From Gemmatimonadota bacterium (GTDB taxonomy: Bacteria; Gemmatimonadota; Gemmatimonadetes; Gemmatimonadales; GWC2-71-9), in assembly GCA_016720805.1 (NCBI GenBank), contig JADKJZ010000007.1, positions 46,141-110,140 on the forward strand: a stretch of 64,000 nucleotides of DNA, in the 5' to 3' direction. The translations under genes and the position numbers were made by a program. Below the pieces are notes generated by a model that was not told the origin of the DNA, ran no database searches, and saw nothing but the letters and a program-made list of their open reading frames with translations. Within the stretch, counting starts at the first letter, position 1, and every line of letters begins with the position of its first letter. Positions 1 to 7,094 of the stretch are shown here, one piece after another.

Positions 1-12
1 CCTACTGGTGGT

Positions 13-1962
13 TCAGTTGCCGAGCGCCTTCTTCAGCGCGGCCGATCCGCCGAGCACCGGCAGCGTCACCGAGGTGCCATCGAGGTCGATGGTCAGTTCG
101 GTGCCCGGCGCCGGGTGGATCGTGAAGCCCAGGTCACTGGAGAAGATCATCAGGCCGAGCTGCTGGCCGGGCTTGATGATCTGGTCGTCCGGCTGGAGCG
201 GGAAGGTCAGCGTGACGAACTTCCCGGGCTGGAGCGGCTCGCCCGGCTTCTTCGAGGTGTAGTCGGCCGCGCCCTTGAGTGACTTGTAGTTCTGCGGGTC
301 GGCCCAGCCACGCGTCACCACACCCACCTGCCCCGCGCTGCCGATGTTGGCCGGCTCGAATGGCAGCGTCACGAGGTACACCGAGAGGTTCGCGGCCGCC
401 TTGTTCGCGGCCAGCTTCAGCGTGACCACCGTGGTGCCCGAGAGGTGGACCGAGTCCTTGAAGATCGGCAGCGCGTACAGCAGCCGGTTCGGCGACGACG
501 CGGCCAGCGCCATGTCGCCCGGCTTGACGTGCCAGTCGTCGACCAGCTTCTCGATGCCCTGCTTGCCGGTCGTCATGAACGCCAGCGCACCGACGCCGTT
601 GCCGCCCTTGGCCAGCTTGAGCTTGACGGGCTTGGTACCCGGGATCGGGAAATCGGCGTAGAAGGTCGGCGCCGCAGCACCACGGCCGCCACCGGCGACC
701 GTCGCCGTCGACTGCACGATCATCGCGCGCGGGAGATTCTCGACACCGTTGTCGACGCCGTAGAGATAGTGGGCCCACCACTTGTTCTGGATGTCGGCCG
801 GCGGCGGCGCGCCGTGCCCGCCCTGGCTCATGTAGATCTTCGACGACTTGTTGATCTTCTTGAGCGCATCCCACATCCGGGTGCTGTTGTCGGGCATCAC
901 GTTCCAGTCGTTGAAGCCGTGGGCGAAGAGCACCGCGGCCTTCACGTTCTTGATGTACTTGGTCTGGTCGCGCAGCTCCCAGAGGTCGTTGTAGTCACCG
1001 TGCTCGCGATCCTGGAAGCTCTTGAAGATCCCATCCCGCCAGATCGAGTCGCACGTGGCGCGCACGCGGCCGCTGTGGATGAAGTCATAGAGGACGTCGA
1101 TGTCCTCGCCGAGATAGCCGCCGGGCGAGCGCACCAGGCCGTAGCTGCGGTAGTAGCGGTAGTCGGAGGTGTTCGGCGAGATCGGGATGATCGCCTCGAG
1201 CCCCTTCACGCCGGTGGTCGCCGTGGCCATCGGCATCGCGCCCTCGTAGGAGGTGCCGTACATGCCGACCTTGCCGCTCGACCACGACGTCGCCGACACC
1301 TGCTCGTTGCCGTCGACCGTGGTGTAGCCCTTCGCGCGACCATTCAGCCAGTCGATCACGAACGAGGCGGAGGTCCGCTCCGAGGTGTCGCCCGAGCTCG
1401 GGCAGCCCATCGACAACCCGGTGCCGGCCTGTTCGGCGGCGACCGTCGCGAAGCCGCGCGGCACCCACTGGGTGGCGTAGCCGACGCGGATCGGCGGGTT
1501 CTCCATGAACGCACGCTTGGGCACGTCGGTCCGCTTCGGGCCGGCGACGCCGAGCTCATGCTCGACATTCCAGTTGGCGGGGTTGTTCGTGGGGCCGATG
1601 TAGGGCGACGCCAGCATGATGATCGGCACCTTCAGACCAGCCTTCTCGGCGGCACCCGGTCGGACGATGTCGGCGTGGACGCGGTCCATCTTGCCGTCGT
1701 GGTCGGAGTCAAAGTTCGTCTCGACCCAGACCCGCTGCTTCACGAACTGGGCAGTGTCGGCGAACTCGGTGACCGGCATCACCATGCCGTCCTTGATGAT
1801 CGGTCCGATCTTTCCCATCGTCGCCATCGCGGAGACCGGGGCGATCGGCGCGGGGCCGCCGGCGCGCCCCTGGGCGGAGAGGGTGGCCGTTCCAGTGAGG
1901 GCCAAGACCGCAACCAGTGCGGCGTGGCGACGAGGGAGCATCGTGGGCAGAACCTGTGACAT
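13..1962 (-). CDS. Secreted CocE/NonD-family alpha/beta hydrolase
   Basis: A 649-residue serine hydrolase of the CocE/NonD (X-Pro dipeptidyl-peptidase, glutaryl-acylase) type that would cleave acyl or peptide bonds outside the cytoplasm. The nucleophile elbow GTSYEG puts the catalytic Ser at about residue 238. A histidine in the AHGFNDWNV motif follows, and the C-terminal third is a beta-sandwich typical of the family (LGLMIFSSD, FTIHPAPGTELTID). An N-terminal signal peptide (ALVAVLALTGTATLSAQG) indicates export. The open frame continues upstream to 2055, but that part is low-complexity. ATG at 1962 or 1941 both place the signal peptide correctly and neither has a strong ribosome site, so the start is uncertain. 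Length is normal for the family. The substrate cannot be read from the sequence. Confidence 0.85.
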   Translation of the reverse strand: MSQVLPTMLPRRHAALVAVLALTGTATLSAQGRAGGPAPIAPVSAMATMGKIGPIIKDGMVMPVTEFADTAQFVKQRVWVETNFDSDHDGKMDRVHADIVRPGAAEKAGLKVPIIMLASPYIGPTNNPANWNVEHELGVAGPKRTDVPKRAFMENPPIRVGYATQWVPRGFATVAAEQAGTGLSMGCPSSGDTSERTSASFVIDWLNGRAKGYTTVDGNEQVSATSWSSGKVGMYGTSYEGAMPMATATTGVKGLEAIIPISPNTSDYRYYRSYGLVRSPGGYLGEDIDVLYDFIHSGRVRATCDSIWRDGIFKSFQDREHGDYNDLWELRDQTKYIKNVKAAVLFAHGFNDWNVMPDNSTRMWDALKKINKSSKIYMSQGGHGAPPPADIQNKWWAHYLYGVDNGVENLPRAMIVQSTATVAGGGRGAAAPTFYADFPIPGTKPVKLKLAKGGNGVGALAFMTTGKQGIEKLVDDWHVKPGDMALAASSPNRLLYALPIFKDSVHLSGTTVVTLKLAANKAAANLSVYLVTLPFEPANIGSAGQVGVVTRGWADPQNYKSLKGAADYTSKKPGEPLQPGKFVTLTFPLQPDDQIIKPGQQLGLMIFSSDLGFTIHPAPGTELTIDLDGTSVTLPVLGGSAALKKALGN

Positions 1963-2261
1963 GCTGAGGCACCCAGCTGAGGGAGGAACCGACAGAAACG
2001 GGCGGGCGGGCGGAGACGACAGTTGACTGGTGAAGCAATTTCGAGTTGTCAACAATCACAAGTACGCCGATCGAGCGCAACTTGTTGCGGCTGGCGCGAA
2101 CCACGGGCGGGTGGTATCTCGGAAGGGTGGCCAGAACGCCGTTCCGGGCGAGCTGCGCCTGACAGAAGCGGGTGCCGGCACCCGAGGTGGTGCCTCGTCC
2201 ACCGACGTCCCCATATAGCTTCCATGCGTTCGCCCCCGACCCGACACCTGGGAGGCCTCGA
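1963..2261. other. Divergent intergenic region with an inverted repeat
   Basis: About 300 bases between two divergent genes. It holds an inverted repeat, GTTGAC at 2022-2027 and GTCAAC at 2048-2053. Each arm contains a TTGACT/TTGACA-like -35 element on one strand, but I see no convincing -10 box at the right spacing. It may carry divergent promoters; nothing else is recognisable. Confidence 0.3.
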
Positions 2262-2756
2262 ATGAGACTGCCACTCGTCCTCACGATGCTTCTCCTGCTC
2301 CCGGCAGGTGCACGGGCGCAGGAGCGACCAACCCTCGACGATTCCCTGCTTCGCCGCTATGCCGAGGCCACACCCTGCCCCTCGCAGCCCCCGGCGGCCT
2401 GGCTCAAGGGCGATTCCGAGATTGCGCGCAAGCCAATCTGTACCGTCGTGGCGATGGCGGCAGCACGACTGGCCGCAGACCAGGACCCCGCCGTTCGCAC
2501 GTTGGGGGTGTCGCCCGCGTGCGTCTCCTCTATCGGAATGACCGGATGGGGGCAACCGACCCCGATGTATCGGACCGATCAGCCGGCCCAGCGGGTATCG
2601 AGCGGCCCACGTGAGTACTTCGCCGTGTGGGGGGTCACCTTCGTCGGCGAGGACTCAAACTCCGTCCACGTGTCGGTGAACCGCTTCACCGGCGCGGCCA
2701 GCCACCGGACACGTGTCATCGACGCGAGGAACCCGATGCCCAAGGCCTGCCGATGA
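2262..2756 (+). CDS. Secreted hypothetical protein
   Basis: A 164-residue protein I do not recognise. It begins with a clear signal peptide (LVLTMLLLLPAGARAQ), and three cysteines lie in the mature part. The start at 2262 is supported by GGAGG about nine bases upstream; the longer open frame from 2172 lacks a ribosome site and would bury the signal peptide. The last codons overlap the next reading frame in an ATGA arrangement at 2753-2756, so translation of the following fragment was probably coupled. Predicted periplasmic or extracellular. No catalytic motif is visible. Confidence 0.7.
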   Translation: MRLPLVLTMLLLLPAGARAQERPTLDDSLLRRYAEATPCPSQPPAAWLKGDSEIARKPICTVVAMAAARLAADQDPAVRTLGVSPACVSSIGMTGWGQPTPMYRTDQPAQRVSSGPREYFAVWGVTFVGEDSNSVHVSVNRFTGAASHRTRVIDARNPMPKACR

Positions 2757-3010
2757 AGGCGGTCGTCGCGATTGGCCTCGCCTTGGGCCTCCACGCGACG
2801 GCCATCCTCCACGCGCAGCGCGTCGTGACCCGCGACAGCGCCGGCGTTCGGATCGTCACGTCGCCACCACGGAGCAAGCTCCCCGTCGCCTTCCGAGTGG
2901 GGCCGCAGCTCTGGGATGTCGGCGGCCTCAATGACGATCCCGCCCGCGAGCTCGGTCGGGACGGCGCCCCGCACGTGACGGCGCACCAACTGCTCCCCGT
3001 CCGTCACTGA
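2753..3010 (+). pseudogene. Truncated N-terminus of a 6-bladed beta-propeller protein
   Basis: This 85-codon frame begins with a signal peptide (VAIGLALGLHATAILHAQ). It continues with the hallmark start of the bacterial 6-bladed beta-propeller family, TRDSAGVRIVTSPP, followed by the usual W-D-V-G and DDPARELG elements. Family members normally run to 350-420 residues; here the frame stops just after the first blade begins. The intact propeller gene at 3028 is separate, with its own signal sequence. I read this as a broken paralogue, through a frameshift or deletion near 2990. It could still be translated because of the ATGA overlap with the preceding gene. Confidence 0.6.
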
Positions 3011-3027
3011 CCCGGGCCGAATCCTTC

Positions 3028-4266
3028 ATGGCCATCACACCTGCTGCGAGGAAGTGCGTGACCATCCGACACACTGCCGGCCGCCATCACCCACGGGCAG
3101 GTCGCCTCCGAGTGACTGGCATCACCGTCATGCTCGCGGCCCTGCTGATCGCGCAGGGGGCTGGGCAGGCAACCACGATACGCGCCGATGGACCACCGGC
3201 ATGGGGGACCAACGTCCGCCTCACCTTGGAGCGGACCGTTGGCACGTTGGACGGCCCACCCGAGTATGCGCTCAATTCCGTCGGGTATCTGGCCGGCACG
3301 TTGAGCGGGGCGTTCTATCTGTACGATCACCGGGACCACCAGATCCGTTTTTACGACGCCGGCGGGAAGTTCGTGCGCCCGATCGGACGCAAAGGTTCCG
3401 GCCCGGGCGAGTATCAGCAGTTGATGGGGATGGGGTTGATCGGCGACTCAAGCTTGGTGACGTGGGACGCCGGATTGCTCCGGCTCACCTATTTCAAGCC
3501 GGACGGCACCCCGCTCTCGTCCGTCACGCCTCGACTGAGCAGTTCGATGTTCGGCAGCAACCTCTTTGGGGTCGACCGTTCCGGAATCGCCTCCATCATG
3601 GTCGCGTCGCCATCCAAGCAGGATACGTCGTTCTACATCCGGATGCGCCGAGACGGTAGCATCCTCGATTCGGTTCGCTTCTACAGCGGGAGCGAAATGG
3701 CGTTTTCCCTCTCCACACCGGAGGGGAGCCGGGTCAATTTCGCCACGCAGTCGCTCGGCCGACCGTACCCATGGGGTGGCCTGGTCACCGCCGTAACCAC
3801 GACCCTCGGGTTCACCATCCGCCAAGGTACGCGCGCGCTCACCGTCACCCGACGATTCACGCCACTGCCAGTCCAGTCGGGGGAAAAGGCCGATTACCAA
3901 GGGTTTGCCAAGATGTTCAACGGCCGCAAGGACGTCCAGGCGGAAGGACTGATTGCCATTCCCGACATGAAGCCGGCCTTGCGCGACCTGCAGCTCGATC
4001 GCGATGGCCGCGTCTGGCTCGATATCTATACCGTCGCCGAACAGCAGAGCGCTTCCACCACCCGCACCCGATCCACTGGGCCCAGGCTCACCTGGCGTGA
4101 GCGCACCACGTTCGAGGTCTTCTCCGCCGTGGGGACATACCTCGGCAAGGTCGCCCTCCCGCTCGGCCATGAGTTCGCCGACGCGCGTGGCGACCGGGTC
4201 TGGACGGTGACGAAGGGCCCGGACGACGAGATTCAAATCGCGATCTTTCGCATCGAACACCGGTAG
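3028..4266 (+). CDS. 6-bladed beta-propeller protein (NHL-like), exported
   Basis: A 412-residue protein with a hydrophobic export segment near residues 32-50 (GITVMLAALLIAQGAGQ) and repeated propeller strands such as FYLYDHRDHQIRFYDAGG, GRKGSGPGEYQ and LDRDGRVWLDIY. The G-x-G-x-G-P-G-E-Y segment is typical of the 6-bladed propeller proteins abundant in Gemmatimonadota and Bacteroidetes; their ligands are mostly unknown. The region before the hydrophobic segment is long and basic. No ribosome site precedes 3028, so internal starts (GTG 3112, ATG 3130) are possible. The frame is intact to the stop, unlike the fragment just upstream. Confidence 0.7.
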   Translation: MAITPAARKCVTIRHTAGRHHPRAGRLRVTGITVMLAALLIAQGAGQATTIRADGPPAWGTNVRLTLERTVGTLDGPPEYALNSVGYLAGTLSGAFYLYDHRDHQIRFYDAGGKFVRPIGRKGSGPGEYQQLMGMGLIGDSSLVTWDAGLLRLTYFKPDGTPLSSVTPRLSSSMFGSNLFGVDRSGIASIMVASPSKQDTSFYIRMRRDGSILDSVRFYSGSEMAFSLSTPEGSRVNFATQSLGRPYPWGGLVTAVTTTLGFTIRQGTRALTVTRRFTPLPVQSGEKADYQGFAKMFNGRKDVQAEGLIAIPDMKPALRDLQLDRDGRVWLDIYTVAEQQSASTTRTRSTGPRLTWRERTTFEVFSAVGTYLGKVALPLGHEFADARGDRVWTVTKGPDDEIQIAIFRIEHR

Positions 4267-4378
4267 CAGTCCCAGAATGGCACAAATCGCCGACCCGATC
4301 CGTCTGAGTAGCATCATCCAGCGGTGGTCGACATCGTCGGTGACCTGTTCAGTTGAATCCAGGGAGTCTTACGATCGA

Positions 4379-5224
4379 ATGAACCGCTCCACGACCCTCC
4401 TCGACGCCGCCGACCTCACCGTCAGCCGCTTCGACCACCCTCCGCACGAGGCGCACGACGATCCCGATCGCGAAGAGGGTCGCCACTTCGGCATCGCCTT
4501 CGTGCGAGAGGGCCGGTTCGGCATTGGGACGCAGTGGCTCCGCTCTGGCGCCGTGCTGCTCACCCAACCCGGGGTCGCCGTCTCCTGCCGACATGGTTCC
4601 CGATACCCGACGGATGTCTGTGTCGCCATCAGCTTCAGTGACGCAGCGGTTGCACCGTTCGAGCACGGATGGAGCCGCGCCGGTTGGCACGCACGGCAGC
4701 GCCCGACGCCACGCCTCGCCCTCGTGCAGCGGCGCCTGGCGCTTGCCATCGATGACGCGGACGCCTTCGCCACCGAGCGCTGGTCGCTCACCGCGCTTGC
4801 CGCACTTGCCATGGAGAGCCGCGACGCCCGCGCGCGAGGGAGCTACGCGCCGCGTCCCGCTGACATCGAGGCCGTGCTGGCCTGCTGCCGCACCATCGAG
4901 CGAGACCCCACCGCGAGGCAACTCGTGGCTGCGCGCGCACGCGCCGTCGGGATGACGTCCACCCAGCTGACGCATCACTTCCGACGATACCTCGGGGTCT
5001 CGCCGCACCAGTATGTGCTCTCGTGGCGGCTCGCCGCCGCGACGGACCTCCTCGATCAGGGCTGTTCCGTCTCGGAGAGTTGCTGGCGCTCGGGCTTCGA
5101 GAACCTCAGCCATTTCTGCCGCAGCTTCCTGCGTGCCTTCGCGGTCCGCCCCTCCACCTGGCGCTCGCTGCCGGCGGCCGAAAGACGACGGAAAGTGCAA
5201 GCCGTGCGGAGCGCCGTGCCCTAG
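4379..5224 (+). CDS. AraC-family transcriptional regulator
   Basis: A 281-residue regulator. The N-terminal 150 residues form a cupin-like sensing half. The C-terminal hundred residues carry the double helix-turn-helix of the AraC/XylS family (TSTQLTHHFRRYLGVSPHQY, then SVSESCWRSGFENLSHFCRS and the final F-x-R-P-x-x-W-R). The start at 4379 is preceded by AGGGAG and removes an unlikely 34-residue leader. It lies alone on the plus strand, 28 bases before the NTF2-like gene, which is a plausible target. The effector cannot be inferred. Confidence 0.85.
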   Translation: MNRSTTLLDAADLTVSRFDHPPHEAHDDPDREEGRHFGIAFVREGRFGIGTQWLRSGAVLLTQPGVAVSCRHGSRYPTDVCVAISFSDAAVAPFEHGWSRAGWHARQRPTPRLALVQRRLALAIDDADAFATERWSLTALAALAMESRDARARGSYAPRPADIEAVLACCRTIERDPTARQLVAARARAVGMTSTQLTHHFRRYLGVSPHQYVLSWRLAAATDLLDQGCSVSESCWRSGFENLSHFCRSFLRAFAVRPSTWRSLPAAERRRKVQAVRSAVP

Positions 5225-5251
5225 GATTCCGCCTCACTTCAAGGAGGAATC

Positions 5252-5728
5252 ATGCGGTATGGCAATTACCTGGCGCTGGTGCTCGCGGTGAGCGCGCCCA
5301 GCACGATGACGGCGCAGGCAGCGCCGAGCGTCGCGGGGACGCTCCCTGCGACCGAGCTCAGGGCGCTCGAGGCGATCCGGAAGGACGTCTGGGTGCACTG
5401 GTTCACTGGCGACACGGCGGGGCTGCATCGGGTGCTGCCTCCCGAGCTGATCGCGATCAGTCCCGACGGCTCACCCTGGCAGACGCTCCAGCAGACGCTC
5501 GATGGGTCGGTCAAGTTCAAGGCGGCTGGCAACAGCCTCATATCGGTCGCGTTCGAGGGGACGACAGTCCACCGCTTTGACTCGGTGGTGGTGATGTTCT
5601 CGCAGTACGTGGTCGTGACCGAGCGGGCTGGGCAACGAAGCACCCAGCGGGGCCGAGCCACCGAAGTGTTCGTCCGCAAGGATGGCCGGTGGGTGCATAC
5701 CTCGTGGCACCTGGACGTCATCACGTAA
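5252..5728 (+). CDS. Secreted NTF2-like (DUF4440/SnoaL-type) protein
   Basis: A 158-residue protein with a short signal peptide (YLALVLAVSAPSTMTAQA) and then one NTF2-fold domain: a helix RALEAIRKDVWVHWFTGD, a loop L-P-x-E-L-I-A-I-S-P-D-G, and a curved sheet ending in VRKDGRWVHTSWHLDVI, the standard DUF4440 ending. Such domains bind small molecules or act as simple hydrolases or isomerases; the function here is unknown. The ribosome site AAGGAGG sits seven bases before the ATG, among the strongest in the window, so good expression is expected. Confidence 0.75.
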   Translation: MRYGNYLALVLAVSAPSTMTAQAAPSVAGTLPATELRALEAIRKDVWVHWFTGDTAGLHRVLPPELIAISPDGSPWQTLQQTLDGSVKFKAAGNSLISVAFEGTTVHRFDSVVVMFSQYVVVTERAGQRSTQRGRATEVFVRKDGRWVHTSWHLDVIT

Positions 5729-5943
5729 TCCGATCCCTCTGATTCCCTGACTGTCCCTGGAGTCTCGCCACGGCAGGTGCCGATCGAGCCACCGGAAGAT
5801 CGAGCGTGCGGTGGGTCACGGTGTTTGTCATGGCGATCCGAGTGCGCCCATGGCACAGCACGTGAATCACCCATGCCTCTGAGAGCTCGCCCCGCCTTCC
5901 TTCCCGCCTCTTCGCGCTGCTACTCGTCCCGGGCACACTTGCG

Positions 5944-6402
5944 TTGGTCGTTGCCGCGGAATGGCTGGCCGGTGGTGGCCGGGCGATGTCCGGCGACCGA
6001 GCGATGGGCTTCGGCCTCCTCACCCTCCTCCTGATTCCACCGTTCGCCATCAGTGCGGTGACGCTCCCGCTCTCCTGGTGGCTGCTTCGCCACGCGCCGG
6101 CACGCCGTCTACTGCTCTTCTCGGGGACCGTGCTCCTGGGCTATGTCGCGTCCACAGTGATGGTTGGATGGATGATCTTTCGCGTGGTATCGCCCACCCG
6201 TGGCGGACTCGCCGACACCCTCACCTTCTGTGTCCTCCCCTTCGCCCCGATCGTCCTGGCGTTGACCGCCAGCCACATTGTCTGGGGCAGGCGGACTTCC
6301 CCGATGGCGACTCCCGCCCCAGATTCTGAGACCCCTTCCCCGGAGCCGCCATGCCCCCCATCGACAACGGTCACGTCACCGACGGAGACCACTGCCGCGT
6401 GA
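5944..6402 (+). CDS. Small multi-pass membrane protein (5' end probably frameshifted)
   Basis: At least three hydrophobic helices are visible (LLTLLLIPPFAISAVTLPLS, LLLFSGTVLLGYVASTVMVG, LTFCVLPFAPIVLALTAS), followed by a Pro/Thr-rich tail. The open frame has only TTG (5944) or ATG (5986) as starts. The same frame upstream encodes another good helix, LFALLLVPGTLALVVAAEW, with no start codon. Adding one C to the four-C run at 5889-5892 would join this helix to an ATG at 5873, giving a product starting MPLRARPRLPSRL. I therefore think the true gene starts at 5873 and one base is missing. No family is recognised. The tail overlaps the KOW gene by about 50 bases. Confidence 0.55.
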   Translation: MVVAAEWLAGGGRAMSGDRAMGFGLLTLLLIPPFAISAVTLPLSWWLLRHAPARRLLLFSGTVLLGYVASTVMVGWMIFRVVSPTRGGLADTLTFCVLPFAPIVLALTASHIVWGRRTSPMATPAPDSETPSPEPPCPPSTTVTSPTETTAA

Positions 6403-6563
6403 TTGCGGGCACTCATAAGGGCAAATACGGCACAGTGCGGGACATCAACATGAGTAAGGGTGGCAACGTCACCATCACCGTGGTGCAATCAGATGGCGAC
6501 CGATTCAAGACGCTCGCCCGGAACGTCCTCGTGGAGCCTCGGCAAGATCGTCGCACCCGCTGA
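6351..6563 (+). CDS. Small KOW-domain protein
   Basis: A 70-residue protein consisting almost entirely of one KOW motif: GDHCRVIAGTHKGKYGTVRD, then a strand ITVVQSDGDRFKTLARNVLV. KOW modules occur in ribosomal proteins L24 and L26 and in NusG and bind RNA or protein; free-standing ones are usually uncharacterised. GGAG lies seven bases before the ATG. It overlaps the end of the preceding membrane-protein frame. Cytoplasmic. Confidence 0.65.
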   Translation: MPPIDNGHVTDGDHCRVIAGTHKGKYGTVRDINMSKGGNVTITVVQSDGDRFKTLARNVLVEPRQDRRTR

Positions 6564-6597
6564 TCCTCCCACCCACCGCTCTCAGGACCTGAACGAG

Positions 6598-6870
6598 ATG
6601 GCCCTCACGCTGACCGACGAGGCGAGGAAGCAGGCGCTCGCTTCCATCACCCGCTTCTGCACCGACGAGCTCGAGCTGGAGGCAAACACCGTGCAGTCGA
6701 CGTTGCTGCTCAAGTTCTTCCTGGCCGAGCTCGGTCCGACGATCTACAACACGGGAGTCGCGGATGCCCAGGCATTCCTGCGCGACCGCCTCGCCGATCT
6801 CGAGGCAACGTGCTACGAGCCAGAGTTCGTGTATTGGCCCAAAGAGTCATCGGTCCGCCGGAAGCGTTAG
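6598..6870 (+). CDS. DUF2164 family protein
   Basis: A 90-residue cytoplasmic protein matching the DUF2164 pattern: LTDEARKQALASITRFCTDE, then LELEANTVQSTLLLKFFLAE, the diagnostic G-P-x-I-Y-N-x-G-V-A-D-A, and an acidic end of the helix DRLADLEATCYEPE. The function of the family is unknown. The ATG at 6598 fits the family N-terminus; the upstream in-frame extension does not. It follows the KOW gene by 34 bases and may share its transcript. Confidence 0.75.
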   Translation: MALTLTDEARKQALASITRFCTDELELEANTVQSTLLLKFFLAELGPTIYNTGVADAQAFLRDRLADLEATCYEPEFVYWPKESSVRRKR

Positions 6871-6900
6871 TCCTCCCGTCGACCCGCCAGGTCACTGCAT

Positions 6901-7068
6901 TCACGGGAGCTCGCCACCGATGCGACGGGCCGCATCTGGGTGGAGCGTCACAGGGCGCAAGGCTTTCTGTGGGAGGCCTGGCAAGGCGACAAGGTGGTCG
7001 GCGCCTTCGCCCGATACCGGGAGGAGGACGGCCGATACGAGGTGCACATGTATCGCATCCGGAAGTAG
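6901..7068 (+). pseudogene. C-terminal remnant of a 6-bladed beta-propeller protein
   Basis: About 55 codons directly downstream of, and in the same frame as, the DUF2164 stop. They read ATDATGRIWVERHR, then FLWEAWQGDKVVGAF, and end EEDGRYEVHMYRIRK before TAG at 7066. This D-x-x-G-R-I-W-V...G-x-Y-E-V-x-M-Y-R-I ending is the normal C-terminus of the propeller family whose N-terminal fragment lies at 2753. No start codon or signal peptide is available, so this is a decayed gene end. Confidence 0.55.
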
Positions 7069-7094
7069 CACTCCCCCGGCACGGAACTTCCCGA

